Positions 1-8,038 of a stretch of DNA of 15,180 nt are shown piece after piece. The first letter of the stretch is position 1. Each line of letters opens with the position of its first letter. The stretch spans positions 1-15,180 of the forward strand of contig RFSU01000031.1 in assembly GCA_009923795.1 (NCBI GenBank). The letters are read 5' to 3'. The translations under genes and the position numbers were made by a program. This stretch comes from Sphingomonadaceae bacterium (GTDB taxonomy: Bacteria; Pseudomonadota; Alphaproteobacteria; Sphingomonadales; Sphingomonadaceae). The notes beneath the pieces are model-generated. The model was not told where the DNA came from. It made no database searches and saw only the letters and a list, made by a program, of their open reading frames with translations.

Positions 1-1
1 C

Positions 2-181
2 AACCTCGGCCTGGAGATCATGGGCGTGCGCACAATGCAGCGCCTTGCCGCGGAGATGGACGCGCGCGCTCACCTTGCCAGAAGCCGCGACGTGTTCCGC
101 CAGGACGCAACCGACCACGGCATCAAGGAAGCCATACGTCGGCGAGACGAGCCTTTTGGCGACGGGGTAGCGCGGCGATGA
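2..181 (+). CDS. Enoyl-CoA hydratase/isomerase (crotonase) family protein, C-terminal end only
   Basis: This is an open frame entering from the left edge and ending at the TGA at 179-181, which encodes 59 residues. The tail has the look of a crotonase C-terminus: a helix with an LARSRDVFRQDA-like stretch, then GIKEAIRRRDEPFGD, resembling the family pattern in which an alanine/glycine-rich helix is followed by an R-D-P-F-like end. The catalytic part lies outside the window, so the reaction cannot be judged. Its stop overlaps the next start codon by ATGA, so it is in one operon with the acyl-CoA dehydrogenase that follows, which fits a beta-oxidation-like role. The family call rests on recognition of the tail only. 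Confidence 0.7.
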   Translation, partial: NLGLEIMGVRTMQRLAAEMDARAHLARSRDVFRQDATDHGIKEAIRRRDEPFGDGVARR

Positions 182-1311
182 ACGTGCACCAAGCCCCCAC
201 GCTAGTCGCTGAAACGGTCGACCGGTTTCTCGCTGCCCATGGCGACACGGCGGAATGGGAACGCGTGGCATCGGGCAGCGAAGGATGGTCACGTGCCAGA
301 TGGCGGGAAATGGCGGAGCTCGGCTGGCTTGGCATCTGCCTGCCGGAGTCAGCGGGCGGCCTGGGCTGTGGCATCGAAGAGCGCATGGCCGTGATGGAGG
401 CGGTCGGCCGCGGCCTGGTTCTGGAGCCCTACCTCAGTACCGCAGTGCTGTGCGCTGAACTCATCTCGGCCGGCGCAACGGATCTGCAGCGCGCCGCATT
501 TCTGCCCGCGATTGCGGCGGGGGACATGGTTCTGGCGTTTGCCGCCAGCGAGCCGGCGTCCCGCTTTGAAACCTGCGATGTGCAATGCACTGCCCAGCGA
601 AGCGGCGATGGATGGGCGCTCAATGGCGCAAAGATCGCCGTACTGGATGCGCCCATCGCCGATCACCTGCTTGTGCTGGCACGCACCGGCGGCGAACGCA
701 CCAACACACACGGCCTGTCCGTCTTCATCGTTGAGCCGGCCGCGCCCGGTGTCACGATGCGGGGCTATCCCACCTTGGACCGCCGGCGCTGCGCCGATAT
801 TGAATTCATTGACGTGCACGTTAGCGCCGGTGCGCTTGTAGGCGCGGAAAGCAAGGCATTTCCTGCCGTGGAACTAGCGCTGGATCACGCCAGGGTGGCT
901 CTTTGCTCAGAAGCCGTCGGCATCATGGACGAGCTGGTCACGACCACGATTGCCTACCTGAAGCAGCGCCAGCAATTCGGCAAGCCGCTAGCCCAGTTCC
1001 AGGTGCTGCGCCACCGCGTGGCCGACATGCACATCGCGTGCGAGCAGGCAAGGTCGATGGCACAGATGGCCTCGGCCACGTTGCTGCTGGGGCACCCTGC
1101 GAGGAGCGCCAACGCGGCTGCAGCAAAGGCCCAGGCCGGATGGTCTGCGCGCTTCGTCGGCCAGCAGGCGGTGCAGCTGCACGGCGGCATGGGCGTGAGC
1201 AACGAGCTGCGCGTCGGCCACTGGTTTAAGCGCCTGATGGCTATCGACATCCTGCTCGGCAACGCCGACCACCAGGTCCGCCGGTTTGGCGAACTCGTTT
1301 CAACCCATTGA
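178..1311 (+). CDS. Acyl-CoA dehydrogenase family protein
   Basis: This flavoprotein, 377 aa, would oxidise an acyl-CoA to the 2-enoyl-CoA with FAD. The length is typical for the family. The N-terminal helical domain contains LGWLGICLPESAGGLG (about residues 48-63). A beta domain follows, and then the C-terminal helical domain with the hallmark DHARVALCSEAVG and YLKQRQQFGKPLAQFQVLRH (about residues 237-282). The C-terminal signature is LHGGMGVSNELRVGHWFKRL (334-353), with Glu343 in the region where many family members place a catalytic carboxylate. The GHWFKRL form is common in dehydrogenases that occur as two-gene pairs, such as the PimD-like small chain. A partner might therefore lie to the left, but this is inference. 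The ATG is chosen because it overlaps the upstream TGA as ATGA. The substrate is unknown. Confidence 0.93.
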   Translation: MNVHQAPTLVAETVDRFLAAHGDTAEWERVASGSEGWSRARWREMAELGWLGICLPESAGGLGCGIEERMAVMEAVGRGLVLEPYLSTAVLCAELISAGATDLQRAAFLPAIAAGDMVLAFAASEPASRFETCDVQCTAQRSGDGWALNGAKIAVLDAPIADHLLVLARTGGERTNTHGLSVFIVEPAAPGVTMRGYPTLDRRRCADIEFIDVHVSAGALVGAESKAFPAVELALDHARVALCSEAVGIMDELVTTTIAYLKQRQQFGKPLAQFQVLRHRVADMHIACEQARSMAQMASATLLLGHPARSANAAAAKAQAGWSARFVGQQAVQLHGGMGVSNELRVGHWFKRLMAIDILLGNADHQVRRFGELVSTH

Positions 1312-1321
1312 TTCCCACCAC

Positions 1322-1336
1322 AGGAGGTTTACCTTG
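1322..1336 (+). promoter_or_regulatory. Shine-Dalgarno AGGAGG deciding a TTG start
   Basis: A perfect AGGAGG at 1322-1327 lies 6 nt before TTG at 1334-1336, in frame with the dioxygenase. Starting here gives MAITFHSLSPVLG, which begins right at the usual start of TauD-like domains. The more upstream in-frame TTG at 1286 lies inside the acyl-CoA dehydrogenase gene and would add an unrelated N-terminal tail. Confidence 0.8.
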
Positions 1337-2230
1337 GCCATCACTTTTCACTCTCTCTCGCCGGTGCTCGGCGCGGAAGTCCGCGGCTTCGACGCCCGGC
1401 AACCCGAATACAGCGAGGCCGAACTGCGCACGCTGAAGGAAGCGCTGTCAAAGTACAGTGTGCTCTCGTTCCGCGGCGGCATGGACATCGACGATCAGGT
1501 GCGCCTGAGCGAGTGTGTCGGCGGCGGCAAACTGTCCTACCGTGGCGGCATCATCTACGCGGACCCCAGCGAAAAAGCCACCTACGTCTCCAACGTCCAC
1601 AAGGATGGCCTCTTCGGCAATGGCGAGCTCTCGTTTCATTCGGACCTGAGCTTCACGCCTCACATTCTTAAGGCAAGGTCACTCTACGCACTGGTGCTCC
1701 CATCGGCAGCCGAGCCCGGCGGCGCGACGCTTTTCTCGGACGTGACGCTGGCGTGCGAGGAACTCGACCCGGAGCTGCGCGCAAAGGTAAAGGGCCTGAA
1801 AGCCCGCTTCGAAGCAGTGTACCCCTATGACGATGGCCCTGTCGTCGTGGAATATGAACGCCCGCTCATCGACATACACCCTGGCACCGGCAGGCCCTTC
1901 ATCGCGGCCAGCCGCGCCGTCACCAAGGAGATCATCGGTATGGAGCGCGCTGAATTCCGCCCGTTGCTCAAGGCACTGTGGGCGCACATGGAAAAGCCTA
2001 AGTATGTCTACGCCCACCGCTGGCAACTCGACGAACTGGTGCTGTGGGACAACATTGCCGTCCAGCACGCGCGCACATCCTTCGACCCGAGAGAAAAGCG
2101 CGCGCTGCGGGCAGTCTCAATCGACGACCCAGCGGTGGCGGTGATCAATCGAGGAGAAAAACTCCCGTTCGGCCGGCCTTATGAAGCTCCCCTCACACCA
2201 GTGCAGGCGGCCCACAAGGCGGCCGTCTGA
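1334..2230 (+). CDS. TauD/TfdA-type Fe(II)/2-oxoglutarate-dependent dioxygenase
   Basis: The product, 298 aa from the TTG start, is a cytoplasmic non-heme iron oxygenase that couples 2-oxoglutarate decarboxylation to hydroxylation of a substrate. The iron triad is visible as His102-x-Asp104 in LSFHSDLSFTP and His245 in WDNIAVQHART. Arg256, 11 residues after His245, has the spacing of the 2-oxoglutarate-binding Arg in TauD, and Thr132 in GGATLFSDV corresponds to the TauD Thr contact. The block YVYAHRWQLDELVLWDN is typical of the family. It sits between acyl-CoA dehydrogenase and crotonase genes, and its TGA overlaps the next ATG. That placement suggests one step in degradation of a carboxylate. 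Substrates of this family include sulfonates, aryloxy-acids and many others, so the substrate is not assigned. A second, related dioxygenase is at 8039-8866. Confidence 0.92.
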   Translation: MAITFHSLSPVLGAEVRGFDARQPEYSEAELRTLKEALSKYSVLSFRGGMDIDDQVRLSECVGGGKLSYRGGIIYADPSEKATYVSNVHKDGLFGNGELSFHSDLSFTPHILKARSLYALVLPSAAEPGGATLFSDVTLACEELDPELRAKVKGLKARFEAVYPYDDGPVVVEYERPLIDIHPGTGRPFIAASRAVTKEIIGMERAEFRPLLKALWAHMEKPKYVYAHRWQLDELVLWDNIAVQHARTSFDPREKRALRAVSIDDPAVAVINRGEKLPFGRPYEAPLTPVQAAHKAAV

Positions 2231-2949
2231 TGCGGGCGTCCAACGAATTCCTGCTGGAAGATACCCAGGGCACGGTGCGCATACTGACCCTGAATCGCCC
2301 CGACAAGCGAAACGCGCTCAACAAAACGCTGCATACGGAGCTCCTGGATGCGCTCGCCCGGGCCGACGCCGACCCGGACATTCGTTGTGTGCTGATGGCC
2401 GGCGCCGGCAAGAGCTTTTGCGCGGGCGCGGATCTGGCGGAACACCGCGAGTCCGCACAGCTGCCAGCCACCGAGAAAGAGATACGCATCCGGCAGATGG
2501 CGCAACTTCAGCTGGCCGTTTCGGAGCTGGGCAAACCGGTCGTCGCGGCCGTGCAAGGCACCGTGCTAGGCGCGGGCGCGGGCCTGGCCATCAGCGCGGA
2601 TCTGGTGGTCATGGCGGATGATGCACGGCTTGGCTATCCGGAAGTGCCGCATGGCATGGTACCGACGCTGATGTTCCCGACGCTGGTCCGCCAGGTCGGG
2701 CGGCGCGCGGCATTCGAGCTGCTTTTTATAGGCGCTTTAATCGACGCACAGCGTGCCGTGTCACTTGGCCTCGCGAACGAGGCCGTGGCCCCCGGCGCGC
2801 TGATGGAGCGCTCACTGGCCCTGGCCGCAAGCTTGGGCGCTATGGACGGCACGACGCTGCGCCGCGCCAAGAATCTTTTCTACCAGCTGGCCGACATGCC
2901 CTTGCGTGAAGGTATGCGCGCCGGCGTTGCCGCTTCTCTTCAACAATGA
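2230..2949 (+). CDS. Enoyl-CoA hydratase/isomerase family protein (one-glutamate type)
   Basis: The protein, 239 aa, is slightly shorter than typical 255-265 aa crotonases. The oxyanion-hole segment is SFCAGADLAEHRES (62-74). The second block is VQGTVLGAGAGLAISADLVV (108-127), and the third is LGYPEVPHGM (134-143). Aligned to rat mitochondrial crotonase, Glu138 matches Glu164, but the position of Glu144 is Gly118. A simple syn-hydratase with two acidic residues is therefore unlikely. One-glutamate family members include isomerases and other crotonase-fold enzymes acting on CoA esters. The C-terminal helices after about residue 190 are shorter than usual. The start ATG overlaps the TGA of the dioxygenase gene. 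The exact reaction is not predictable from the sequence. Confidence 0.88.
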   Translation: MRASNEFLLEDTQGTVRILTLNRPDKRNALNKTLHTELLDALARADADPDIRCVLMAGAGKSFCAGADLAEHRESAQLPATEKEIRIRQMAQLQLAVSELGKPVVAAVQGTVLGAGAGLAISADLVVMADDARLGYPEVPHGMVPTLMFPTLVRQVGRRAAFELLFIGALIDAQRAVSLGLANEAVAPGALMERSLALAASLGAMDGTTLRRAKNLFYQLADMPLREGMRAGVAASLQQ

Positions 2950-2961
2950 ACGGAGACAAAC

Positions 2962-3898
2962 ATGAAAACACATATTATGGCCGCCCTGGCCGTGGCCCTG
3001 GCCGCCGCCTCAACGCTTGCGGGCGCCCAGCAATACCCGAACAAGCCCGTAAAAATAATCGTGCCCTACGCGCCCGGTGGTGCAACGGACATCATCGCGC
3101 GGCTCTTTGCCCAGCGCCTGGCAGCTCAGTTGAATCAGGCCATGGTTGTGGAGAACCGCACCGGCGGCGGAGGCAACGTCGGCACGGACGCACTCGCCAA
3201 ATCAGCGCCCGACGGCTACACCATTGGCTTTTGCGGCGTGTCCACCACAATCGCACCGGCCGTCTACAAGACGCTCCCCTACGATGTACAACGCGACCTA
3301 ATCGGCATTGCCGGCCTCACCAGCGGCGACAACATTGTTATGGTTCCCGCCTCCTCGCCCGCCAGGAACGTCCTTGAACTTGTGGCCCTGCTCAAGTCAA
3401 AGGGGACCAAAGCGAATTACGCGTCGGCCGCGATCGGCGGCTCCACGCATATGGCAACCGAAGTGTTTCAGGCTGGCCCTAATGTGCGGCAGGCCGGCGT
3501 TGGTCGAACTGATGGCTGGCCGGGTTGACATGATGTTCGACAACATCCCCGCCGGCCTGCCGCACATTAGGGCTGGCACCTTGCGCGCTCTCGCTTCAAC
3601 TGGTACTCAGCGCAACTCTTCCCTGCCCGACTTACCCACCTTCAAGGAGCTGGGCATGGACGTGGGTGTGACCAGCTGGACGGCGCTATGCGCGCCCACG
3701 GGAACGCCAAAACGCGTCATCGACCGGATGGCGGCGGAAATCACCAAAGCGCAAAAGGACCCCGAACTGCGCGCCCGGCTAGCAGAAATGGGCCAGAACA
3801 CGCTGGAGCTGAACCCAGCCCAGCTTCTTGTTCACATGAACGAAGAGATGGCGCGCTGGAAGCGGATTGCCGAGTCGGGGAATATCAAGCTGGACTGA
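2962..3898 (+). pseudogene. Bug/TctC family tripartite tricarboxylate transport receptor, frameshifted
   Basis: GGAG at 2952-2955 precedes the ATG by 6 nt. The first frame (2962-3528) gives a signal peptide (cleavage likely after Ala22, AGA/QQYP) and the Bug hallmarks VPYAPGGATDIIARLFAQRL, VVENRTGGGGNVG and APDGYTIGF. It continues to THMATEVFQ and then runs into unrelated residues and a stop. The family sequence resumes in another frame from about 3497 (ALVELMAGRVDMMFDN, then AGLPHIRAGTLRALA, and the end WKRIAESGNIKLD) to TGA 3896-3898. Between VF and AL there are only 28 nt, where the intact receptor at 5464-6444 has 54 nt encoding the conserved HVPYKGSGP loop. That loop is gone, replaced by an inverted copy of downstream coding sequence. 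An intact protein would be a periplasmic carboxylate-binding receptor. As it stands, no full receptor can be made. Confidence 0.88.
3476..3573. repeat. 24-bp perfect inverted repeat inside the broken Bug gene
   Basis: The left arm at 3476-3499 is the exact reverse complement of the right arm at 3550-3573, separated by 50 nt. The arm begins GCCCTAATGTGCGGCAGG. The right arm reads as normal family sequence (AGLPHIRA), while the left arm is not family-like in either frame and occupies the place of the lost HVPYKGSGP loop. The right arm is thus the original and the left arm an inverted copy of it. Identity ends abruptly on both sides (3475/3574 and 3500/3549). Confidence 0.95.
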
Positions 3899-4072
3899 CG
3901 CAGCCACGCGCCCCGTGGGCTGACTTCCTGCCCGAAGGTGAGTTGAATGGCATGATTTCGGGATTCGCCTGATTGCAAACTTGGGTCGTTAGTGTTTAAT
4001 TAAAATTTGTCACCAAATTAAATTTAATCCTATTTTTTCACTTTTTCTAACTCTTTCATGTTGTAAGCGCCA
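3899..4072 (+). promoter_or_regulatory. Intergenic region with candidate sigma-70 promoter for the second catabolic operon
   Basis: This 174-bp gap separates the broken receptor gene from the MmgE/PrpD gene. Its right half turns sharply AT-rich, unlike the flanking genes. A candidate -35 TTGCAA (3973-3978) and -10 TTTAAT (3995-4000) are 16 nt apart, and a second -10-like TAAAAT follows at 4001-4006. The left part can form an imperfect hairpin at 3901-3922 (CAGCCACG with CGTGGGCTG, one bulge) but no T-run follows, so it is only a weak terminator candidate. The assignment rests on box similarity and position. Confidence 0.45.
4004..4019. promoter_or_regulatory. Possible operator: AATTTG-TCAC-CAAATT dyad
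   Basis: This perfect 6+4+6 inverted repeat lies just downstream of the candidate -10 and upstream of the MmgE/PrpD start. The position suits a repressor operator. No regulator gene is in the window to pair it with, and AT-rich dyads of this size can occur by chance. Confidence 0.3.
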
Positions 4073-5446
4073 ATGAATCTAGCCTTTTCTCCTACTCAAC
4101 TGGATACACCTGTGAGCAGTCAGGCCGCCCAATTCGTCGCCGGTCTGGACGATGCCAGCCTTCCTAACGAAGTGGCGCAAAAGGCCCGCACATGTATTCT
4201 TTACGGCTTTGGTATCGGCCTGCTGTGCTTGAAGCAGGAGACCGCTCGCGTGGCCGAGCAAAGCGTACTGGCGATCGACGGCAAAGCCGGTGCGCGTGGT
4301 TCAACCTCGCTGGCCGGCGGACATCGGGTGTCGGTGTCTGCGGCGGTATTTGCCAATGCAATCATGCTGCACAGCCGCTGCCAGGAGGACACCTCGGGTA
4401 CAGCGCACCTAGGTGTCATCGTGCTGTCTGTGGCGCTGGCGCTAATTGAGGCCGAGCTGGCTCGGCCGGAAGACTTGATCCCCGGCATCGTTGCCGGTTA
4501 CGAAGTTGCAGGAACGATGGAGGCGGCGATGGGCCGCGAAACCATGTCGTTCGGCCTGCGTGCTTCTCCCTTGTACGGAGCCATCGCGGCTGCAGCTACC
4601 ACCGCGCGCATGCTGCGCCTGCCGGTTGATCGCATCGATGCAGCGCTCGCCAATGCAGCCGGCTTTACCGGCGGCACGTTGCAGTCTGTGCCTGAGGGCA
4701 CAGACGAATGGCGCTACCAGGTCGGCACGGCCGCGCGCACCGGCCTGCTGGCGGCGATGCTGGCACAGGCCGGTTCGGTATCGGCTCAACAATCAATTGA
4801 AGGACCACAGGCTTTTATGCTAGCTTACGCACGGCGCGCGCACGAACCCGGCGAACTGTCGTTCGGGGGCAAGTGGCGCCTGCTCGACGTGACCTTCAAG
4901 CCCTACCCAGTGTGCGCGCACAACCAGACCGTGACCCTGATTGGCGCTCGCATCAACAAGCGCGTTCCGTCAGCTCAGATTGCCCGGATCCGGCTGCGCA
5001 TCAGCTCCTATGTCGTGCCGGGCCTGCTAGCGCCGCCGCCATTCTCGCGCGTGTCCGAGACGCTGATGAGCTCCGCTTTCTGCTGTGCCTGCGCCTGCGT
5101 CTATGGCACCGTGACGTTGGCGCAACTCGGTAATTTTGATGATGCAGCGACGCTGACCATGATGCAACGCATCAGCGTCGAACCGACCGACGAGCTGATC
5201 TATCCGGAGTCGGTTGCGGAGATCCAGACCACCAGCGGCGAACTCATTGAGATTTCGGAGAAGCGCCGCTTCGCCGATTTCAGCTTCGGCCGCGTTGAGG
5301 TGATTGCACAACTTCATCGGCTTGTTGCGGAGGAAAAAATACCTAAATCTGCGGTCACGTTGCTAGATGAAGCCGCTTTCGGTCCGTCACCAGGCTGGTC
5401 CGCTGCCATCGTGCAGGCCTTCGCGCTCGCGCGCGCCGCCAACTAA
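4073..5446 (+). CDS. MmgE/PrpD family protein
   Basis: The protein, 457 aa, has the usual full length. Members of this family include 2-methylcitrate dehydratase (PrpD), cis-aconitate decarboxylase and many uncharacterised proteins encoded next to Bug receptors. Visible family blocks are the N-terminal helical region with ARTCILYGFGIGLL (about 43-56), the block QEDTSGTAHLGVIVLSVALAL (about 104-124, where the family has a D-T/D-x-x-x-x-H-P/L-G pattern), GIVAGYEVAGTMEAAMG, and FKPYPVCAHNQTVTLIG in the C-terminal domain. It opens the second operon, right after a promoter-like gap. It could dehydrate or decarboxylate a tricarboxylate-like or CoA-free acid, but the reaction cannot be read from the sequence. 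Upstream of ATG 4073 there is no strong Shine-Dalgarno. An odd Cys-rich patch, SAFCCACACVYG, lies at about 335-350. Confidence 0.88.
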   Translation: MNLAFSPTQLDTPVSSQAAQFVAGLDDASLPNEVAQKARTCILYGFGIGLLCLKQETARVAEQSVLAIDGKAGARGSTSLAGGHRVSVSAAVFANAIMLHSRCQEDTSGTAHLGVIVLSVALALIEAELARPEDLIPGIVAGYEVAGTMEAAMGRETMSFGLRASPLYGAIAAAATTARMLRLPVDRIDAALANAAGFTGGTLQSVPEGTDEWRYQVGTAARTGLLAAMLAQAGSVSAQQSIEGPQAFMLAYARRAHEPGELSFGGKWRLLDVTFKPYPVCAHNQTVTLIGARINKRVPSAQIARIRLRISSYVVPGLLAPPPFSRVSETLMSSAFCCACACVYGTVTLAQLGNFDDAATLTMMQRISVEPTDELIYPESVAEIQTTSGELIEISEKRRFADFSFGRVEVIAQLHRLVAEEKIPKSAVTLLDEAAFGPSPGWSAAIVQAFALARAAN

Positions 5447-5450
5447 TTTC

Positions 5451-5466
5451 AGGAGGAGACACTTTG
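5451..5466 (+). promoter_or_regulatory. Shine-Dalgarno AGGAGGAG deciding a TTG start
   Basis: AGGAGG at 5451-5456 lies 7 nt before TTG at 5464-5466. Starting here gives a compact signal peptide (MKRITSRCTQAALAVAALVL). No in-frame ATG exists upstream of the hydrophobic core, so the TTG start is well supported. Confidence 0.8.
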
Positions 5467-6444
5467 AAACGCATCACTTCTCGTTGCACACAAGCCGCAC
5501 TGGCCGTTGCCGCACTGGTCCTAGCGCCAGCGGCCTTTTCTCAAAGCTATCCCGCCAAGGCGGTCAAGCTGATGATTCCTTACGCCGCTGGCGGCGCGGT
5601 GGACATGATGGGCCGCCTGATCGCCAAGGAATTCTCCGACATGAATGGGCAGCCCTATGTTGTGGAAAACAAGGGCGGCGCCGGTGGCGCCATAGCGGCG
5701 GCAGATGTCTCGCGTGCTGCGCCGGACGGATACACGATCCTAGTCGGCGCGACCGGGCCCAACACCATTGTGCCGGCGGTTTACGGAGCCAACGCCGGGT
5801 TCGATCCGATAAAGGGTTTCATCCCAATCTCGCTGATTGCCACTACGCCGTATGTTTTGGTGTCCAACATAGCGGTGCCGGCGAGAACCGTGTCTGAGTT
5901 AATCGCCTACTCGAAGGCGAATCAGGGCAAGGTCAATTTCGCTTCCTCGGGTACCGGCGGGCCGGACCACCTAGGCGGCGAGCTATTCAAGAGCCTAGCC
6001 GGGGTGACCGATGTACACGTTCCCTACAAGGGCTCCGGCCCGGCGCTGATTGACTTGGTGGCTGGACAGGTGCAATACACCTTTGTCAGCCCGCTGCCGG
6101 CAATGCCTCTGGTGGAGTCGGGCAAGCTTCGCCTGCTGGCCGTCACTGGCAAGCAGCGCTCCGCGGCTATGCCCAATGTGCCGGCGGTCGCCGAAACTGT
6201 GCCGGGCTTCGACGTGCTGGCATGGTACGGCCTGTTCGTGCCAGCCAATACGCCTAAAGCGGTGGTCGACAAGATCGGCGCAGACCTGAAGAAGGTGATG
6301 GCTAAGGCCGAGGTACAGCAGACCTTCAGCAAGCGCGGCTTGGAACCGCAAACTAATACGCCGGCCGAGTTCTCCGCCTTCGTGAGTGCCGACCTGGCCA
6401 AGTGGGCCAAGATCGTCAAGGATGCTGGCGTCAAGGCCGATTGA
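5464..6444 (+). CDS. Bug/TctC family tripartite tricarboxylate transport substrate-binding protein
   Basis: This periplasmic receptor, 326 aa, is expected to bind a small carboxylate. The signal peptide is basic residues, then AALAVAALVLAPAAFS, with likely cleavage after Ser26 (AFS/QSYP). The mature protein starts with the family block SYPAKAVKLMIPYAAGGAVDMMGRL, keeping the conserved Asp47. It continues with VVENKGGAGGAIAAADV, APDGYTILVG, the complete loop THVHVPYKG-like segment DVHVPYKGSGPALIDLVAG (about 188-207), and the C-terminal WAKIVKDAGVKAD. The length is normal. No TctA or TctB gene is in view, which is usual for the many orphan Bug genes of Bordetella and relatives. Placement directly before an acyl-CoA ligase suggests the bound acid is the ligase substrate or its precursor. 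Confidence 0.93.
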   Translation: MKRITSRCTQAALAVAALVLAPAAFSQSYPAKAVKLMIPYAAGGAVDMMGRLIAKEFSDMNGQPYVVENKGGAGGAIAAADVSRAAPDGYTILVGATGPNTIVPAVYGANAGFDPIKGFIPISLIATTPYVLVSNIAVPARTVSELIAYSKANQGKVNFASSGTGGPDHLGGELFKSLAGVTDVHVPYKGSGPALIDLVAGQVQYTFVSPLPAMPLVESGKLRLLAVTGKQRSAAMPNVPAVAETVPGFDVLAWYGLFVPANTPKAVVDKIGADLKKVMAKAEVQQTFSKRGLEPQTNTPAEFSAFVSADLAKWAKIVKDAGVKAD

Positions 6445-6457
6445 GCAGGAAACCAGC

Positions 6458-8005
6458 ATGCAGACTTACCGCACCATCGATTTCCTGGACCACGGCATGC
6501 GGCTAGCCCCTGACGCTGGCTTCATCGCCGACGACAGCATCCGTCTGAGCCACCGTGAGGTGCAGGCACTGTCGCACCGCATCGCCAATGCGCTGCGTGG
6601 GGCCGGCCTCAATCGTGGTGCGCGCGTGGCCTTTTACAGCCCAAATTGCGCGTTAGCATTCGTGGCGCTGCTAGGGGTGCTTCGCTGCGGCGCGGTCTGG
6701 CAGCCTGTTCACTCGCGCAACCCGCTCAAGGAGAACATCGAGTTTTTGGTGGAGAATAACTGCGAGTATGTTTTTTATCACAGCAAGATGGCGGCCGAGG
6801 CGGCGCAGATCCGTACATCGGTGCCCACGCTAAAGGGCATGCGCTGTTTCGACGAGGCGGCTGAAGACGGCGACGCCTTGCTGGACTGGGCCGCACCTTT
6901 CAGCGACTTCTTCCCCGACGACGAGCACGGCCCCGAGGACATCGCCTGGATCAAATCCAGCGGAGGTACAACCGGGCGGCCCAAGAGCATCATGATCTGC
7001 CACCGCAATGTGCAAGCGTTATTCGCCACCTTCCACCTTTGCATGCCGCTTCCGGCAGGCCATGTGAACCTGTGTGTGCCGCCGATGACCCACGGAGCAG
7101 GCAATATTGCGCTGGCCTGCCTAGCTCGGGGTGGCAGCATCTTCACCATGGAACGCGCCGACATCCCGCGCATCATCGAGAACATTGCAAAGCACCACGT
7201 CACCACGATGTTCCTTCCGCCCACGGTAATCTATTCGATGCTGTCAACGCCGGGTATCCGCGAGGCCGATTTTTCCTCGCTACGCTACTTTCTCTACACT
7301 TCTGCGCCGATGTCGCCCGACAAGCTGCGGGAGGCGCTGGAGGTGTTCGGCCCGGTGATGGCCCAGACCTGGGGGCAGACCGAGGCTCCGCTGATTTGCA
7401 CCTACTTGGGGCCAGCAGAACACGTACAAGCAGATGCCCGCGTACTCAAGAGCTGCGGGCGCGTTACGCCGCTGATGCGGGTGGAGGTAATGGACGACGA
7501 GGGGCGCATCCTTGGGCCCGGCGAGGTCGGCGAGATGGTGCTGCAAGGCGACCTGGTTATGAAGGGCTACTTCAACCGTGACGAAGAAAATAAGAAGGTC
7601 AACCGCTTTGGATGGCACCACACCGGCGACGTCGGCTATCGCGACGAAGACGGCCTGTACTTCATCATCGACCGGAACAAGGACATGATAATTAGCGGCG
7701 GCTTCAACATTTTCCCAAGCGAAATCGAGCATGTTCTGTTGGCACACCCAAATGTGCTTGACTGTGCCGTGGTTGGCGTGCCGGACGAGAAATGGGGCGA
7801 GGCGGTCAAGGCGATTGTGGAGCTGAAGGCGGGCCATGCCGCCACCGAGGAGCAACTCAAGGCGCACTGCCGCGCGACGCTGGACGGGCTGAAGACGCCC
7901 AAGACCATCGAGATATGGGAAACCCTGCCGCGCAGTTCGCTTGGTAAGGTGCTGAAGAAAGAAATTCGAGAACGCTACTGGAAGGACCAGTGGCGCCGCG
8001 TGTGA
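6458..8005 (+). CDS. AMP-dependent acyl-CoA synthetase/ligase
   Basis: The enzyme, 515 aa, activates a carboxylic acid with ATP via an acyl-adenylate and then forms the CoA thioester. Motifs in order are the P-loop-like SSGGTTGRPKS (167-177), TWGQTEAP (304-311), WHHTGDVGYRDEDG (386-399), the hinge-proximal DRNKDMIISGGFNIFPSEIE (405-424), and PRSSLGKVLKKEI (491-503) with the catalytic Lys497. The P-loop has SGGTTG where most members have SGTTG. The ATG at 6458 is preferred over upstream in-frame codons inside the receptor gene because AGCAGGA (6444-6450) sits 7 nt before it. It lies between a Bug receptor and a dioxygenase. Substrate class (aliphatic or aromatic acid) is not evident. Confidence 0.95.
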   Translation: MQTYRTIDFLDHGMRLAPDAGFIADDSIRLSHREVQALSHRIANALRGAGLNRGARVAFYSPNCALAFVALLGVLRCGAVWQPVHSRNPLKENIEFLVENNCEYVFYHSKMAAEAAQIRTSVPTLKGMRCFDEAAEDGDALLDWAAPFSDFFPDDEHGPEDIAWIKSSGGTTGRPKSIMICHRNVQALFATFHLCMPLPAGHVNLCVPPMTHGAGNIALACLARGGSIFTMERADIPRIIENIAKHHVTTMFLPPTVIYSMLSTPGIREADFSSLRYFLYTSAPMSPDKLREALEVFGPVMAQTWGQTEAPLICTYLGPAEHVQADARVLKSCGRVTPLMRVEVMDDEGRILGPGEVGEMVLQGDLVMKGYFNRDEENKKVNRFGWHHTGDVGYRDEDGLYFIIDRNKDMIISGGFNIFPSEIEHVLLAHPNVLDCAVVGVPDEKWGEAVKAIVELKAGHAATEEQLKAHCRATLDGLKTPKTIEIWETLPRSSLGKVLKKEIRERYWKDQWRRV

Positions 8006-8038
8006 TCTGCAATCTGGACGCTTGAAGGAGACTTAACA

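Noticed and set aside
349..819. Long - strand open frame opposite the acyl-CoA dehydrogenase
   Set aside because: It is a mirror of GC-rich coding DNA, with no family features and no start signal. The + strand gene has clear motifs.
1286..1333. Longer N-terminus of the first dioxygenase from an upstream TTG
   Set aside because: It lies inside the acyl-CoA dehydrogenase gene, and the AGGAGG before TTG 1334 gives the family-like start.
3901..3922. Hairpin after the broken receptor gene as an intrinsic terminator
   Set aside because: The stem has a bulge and no T-run follows.
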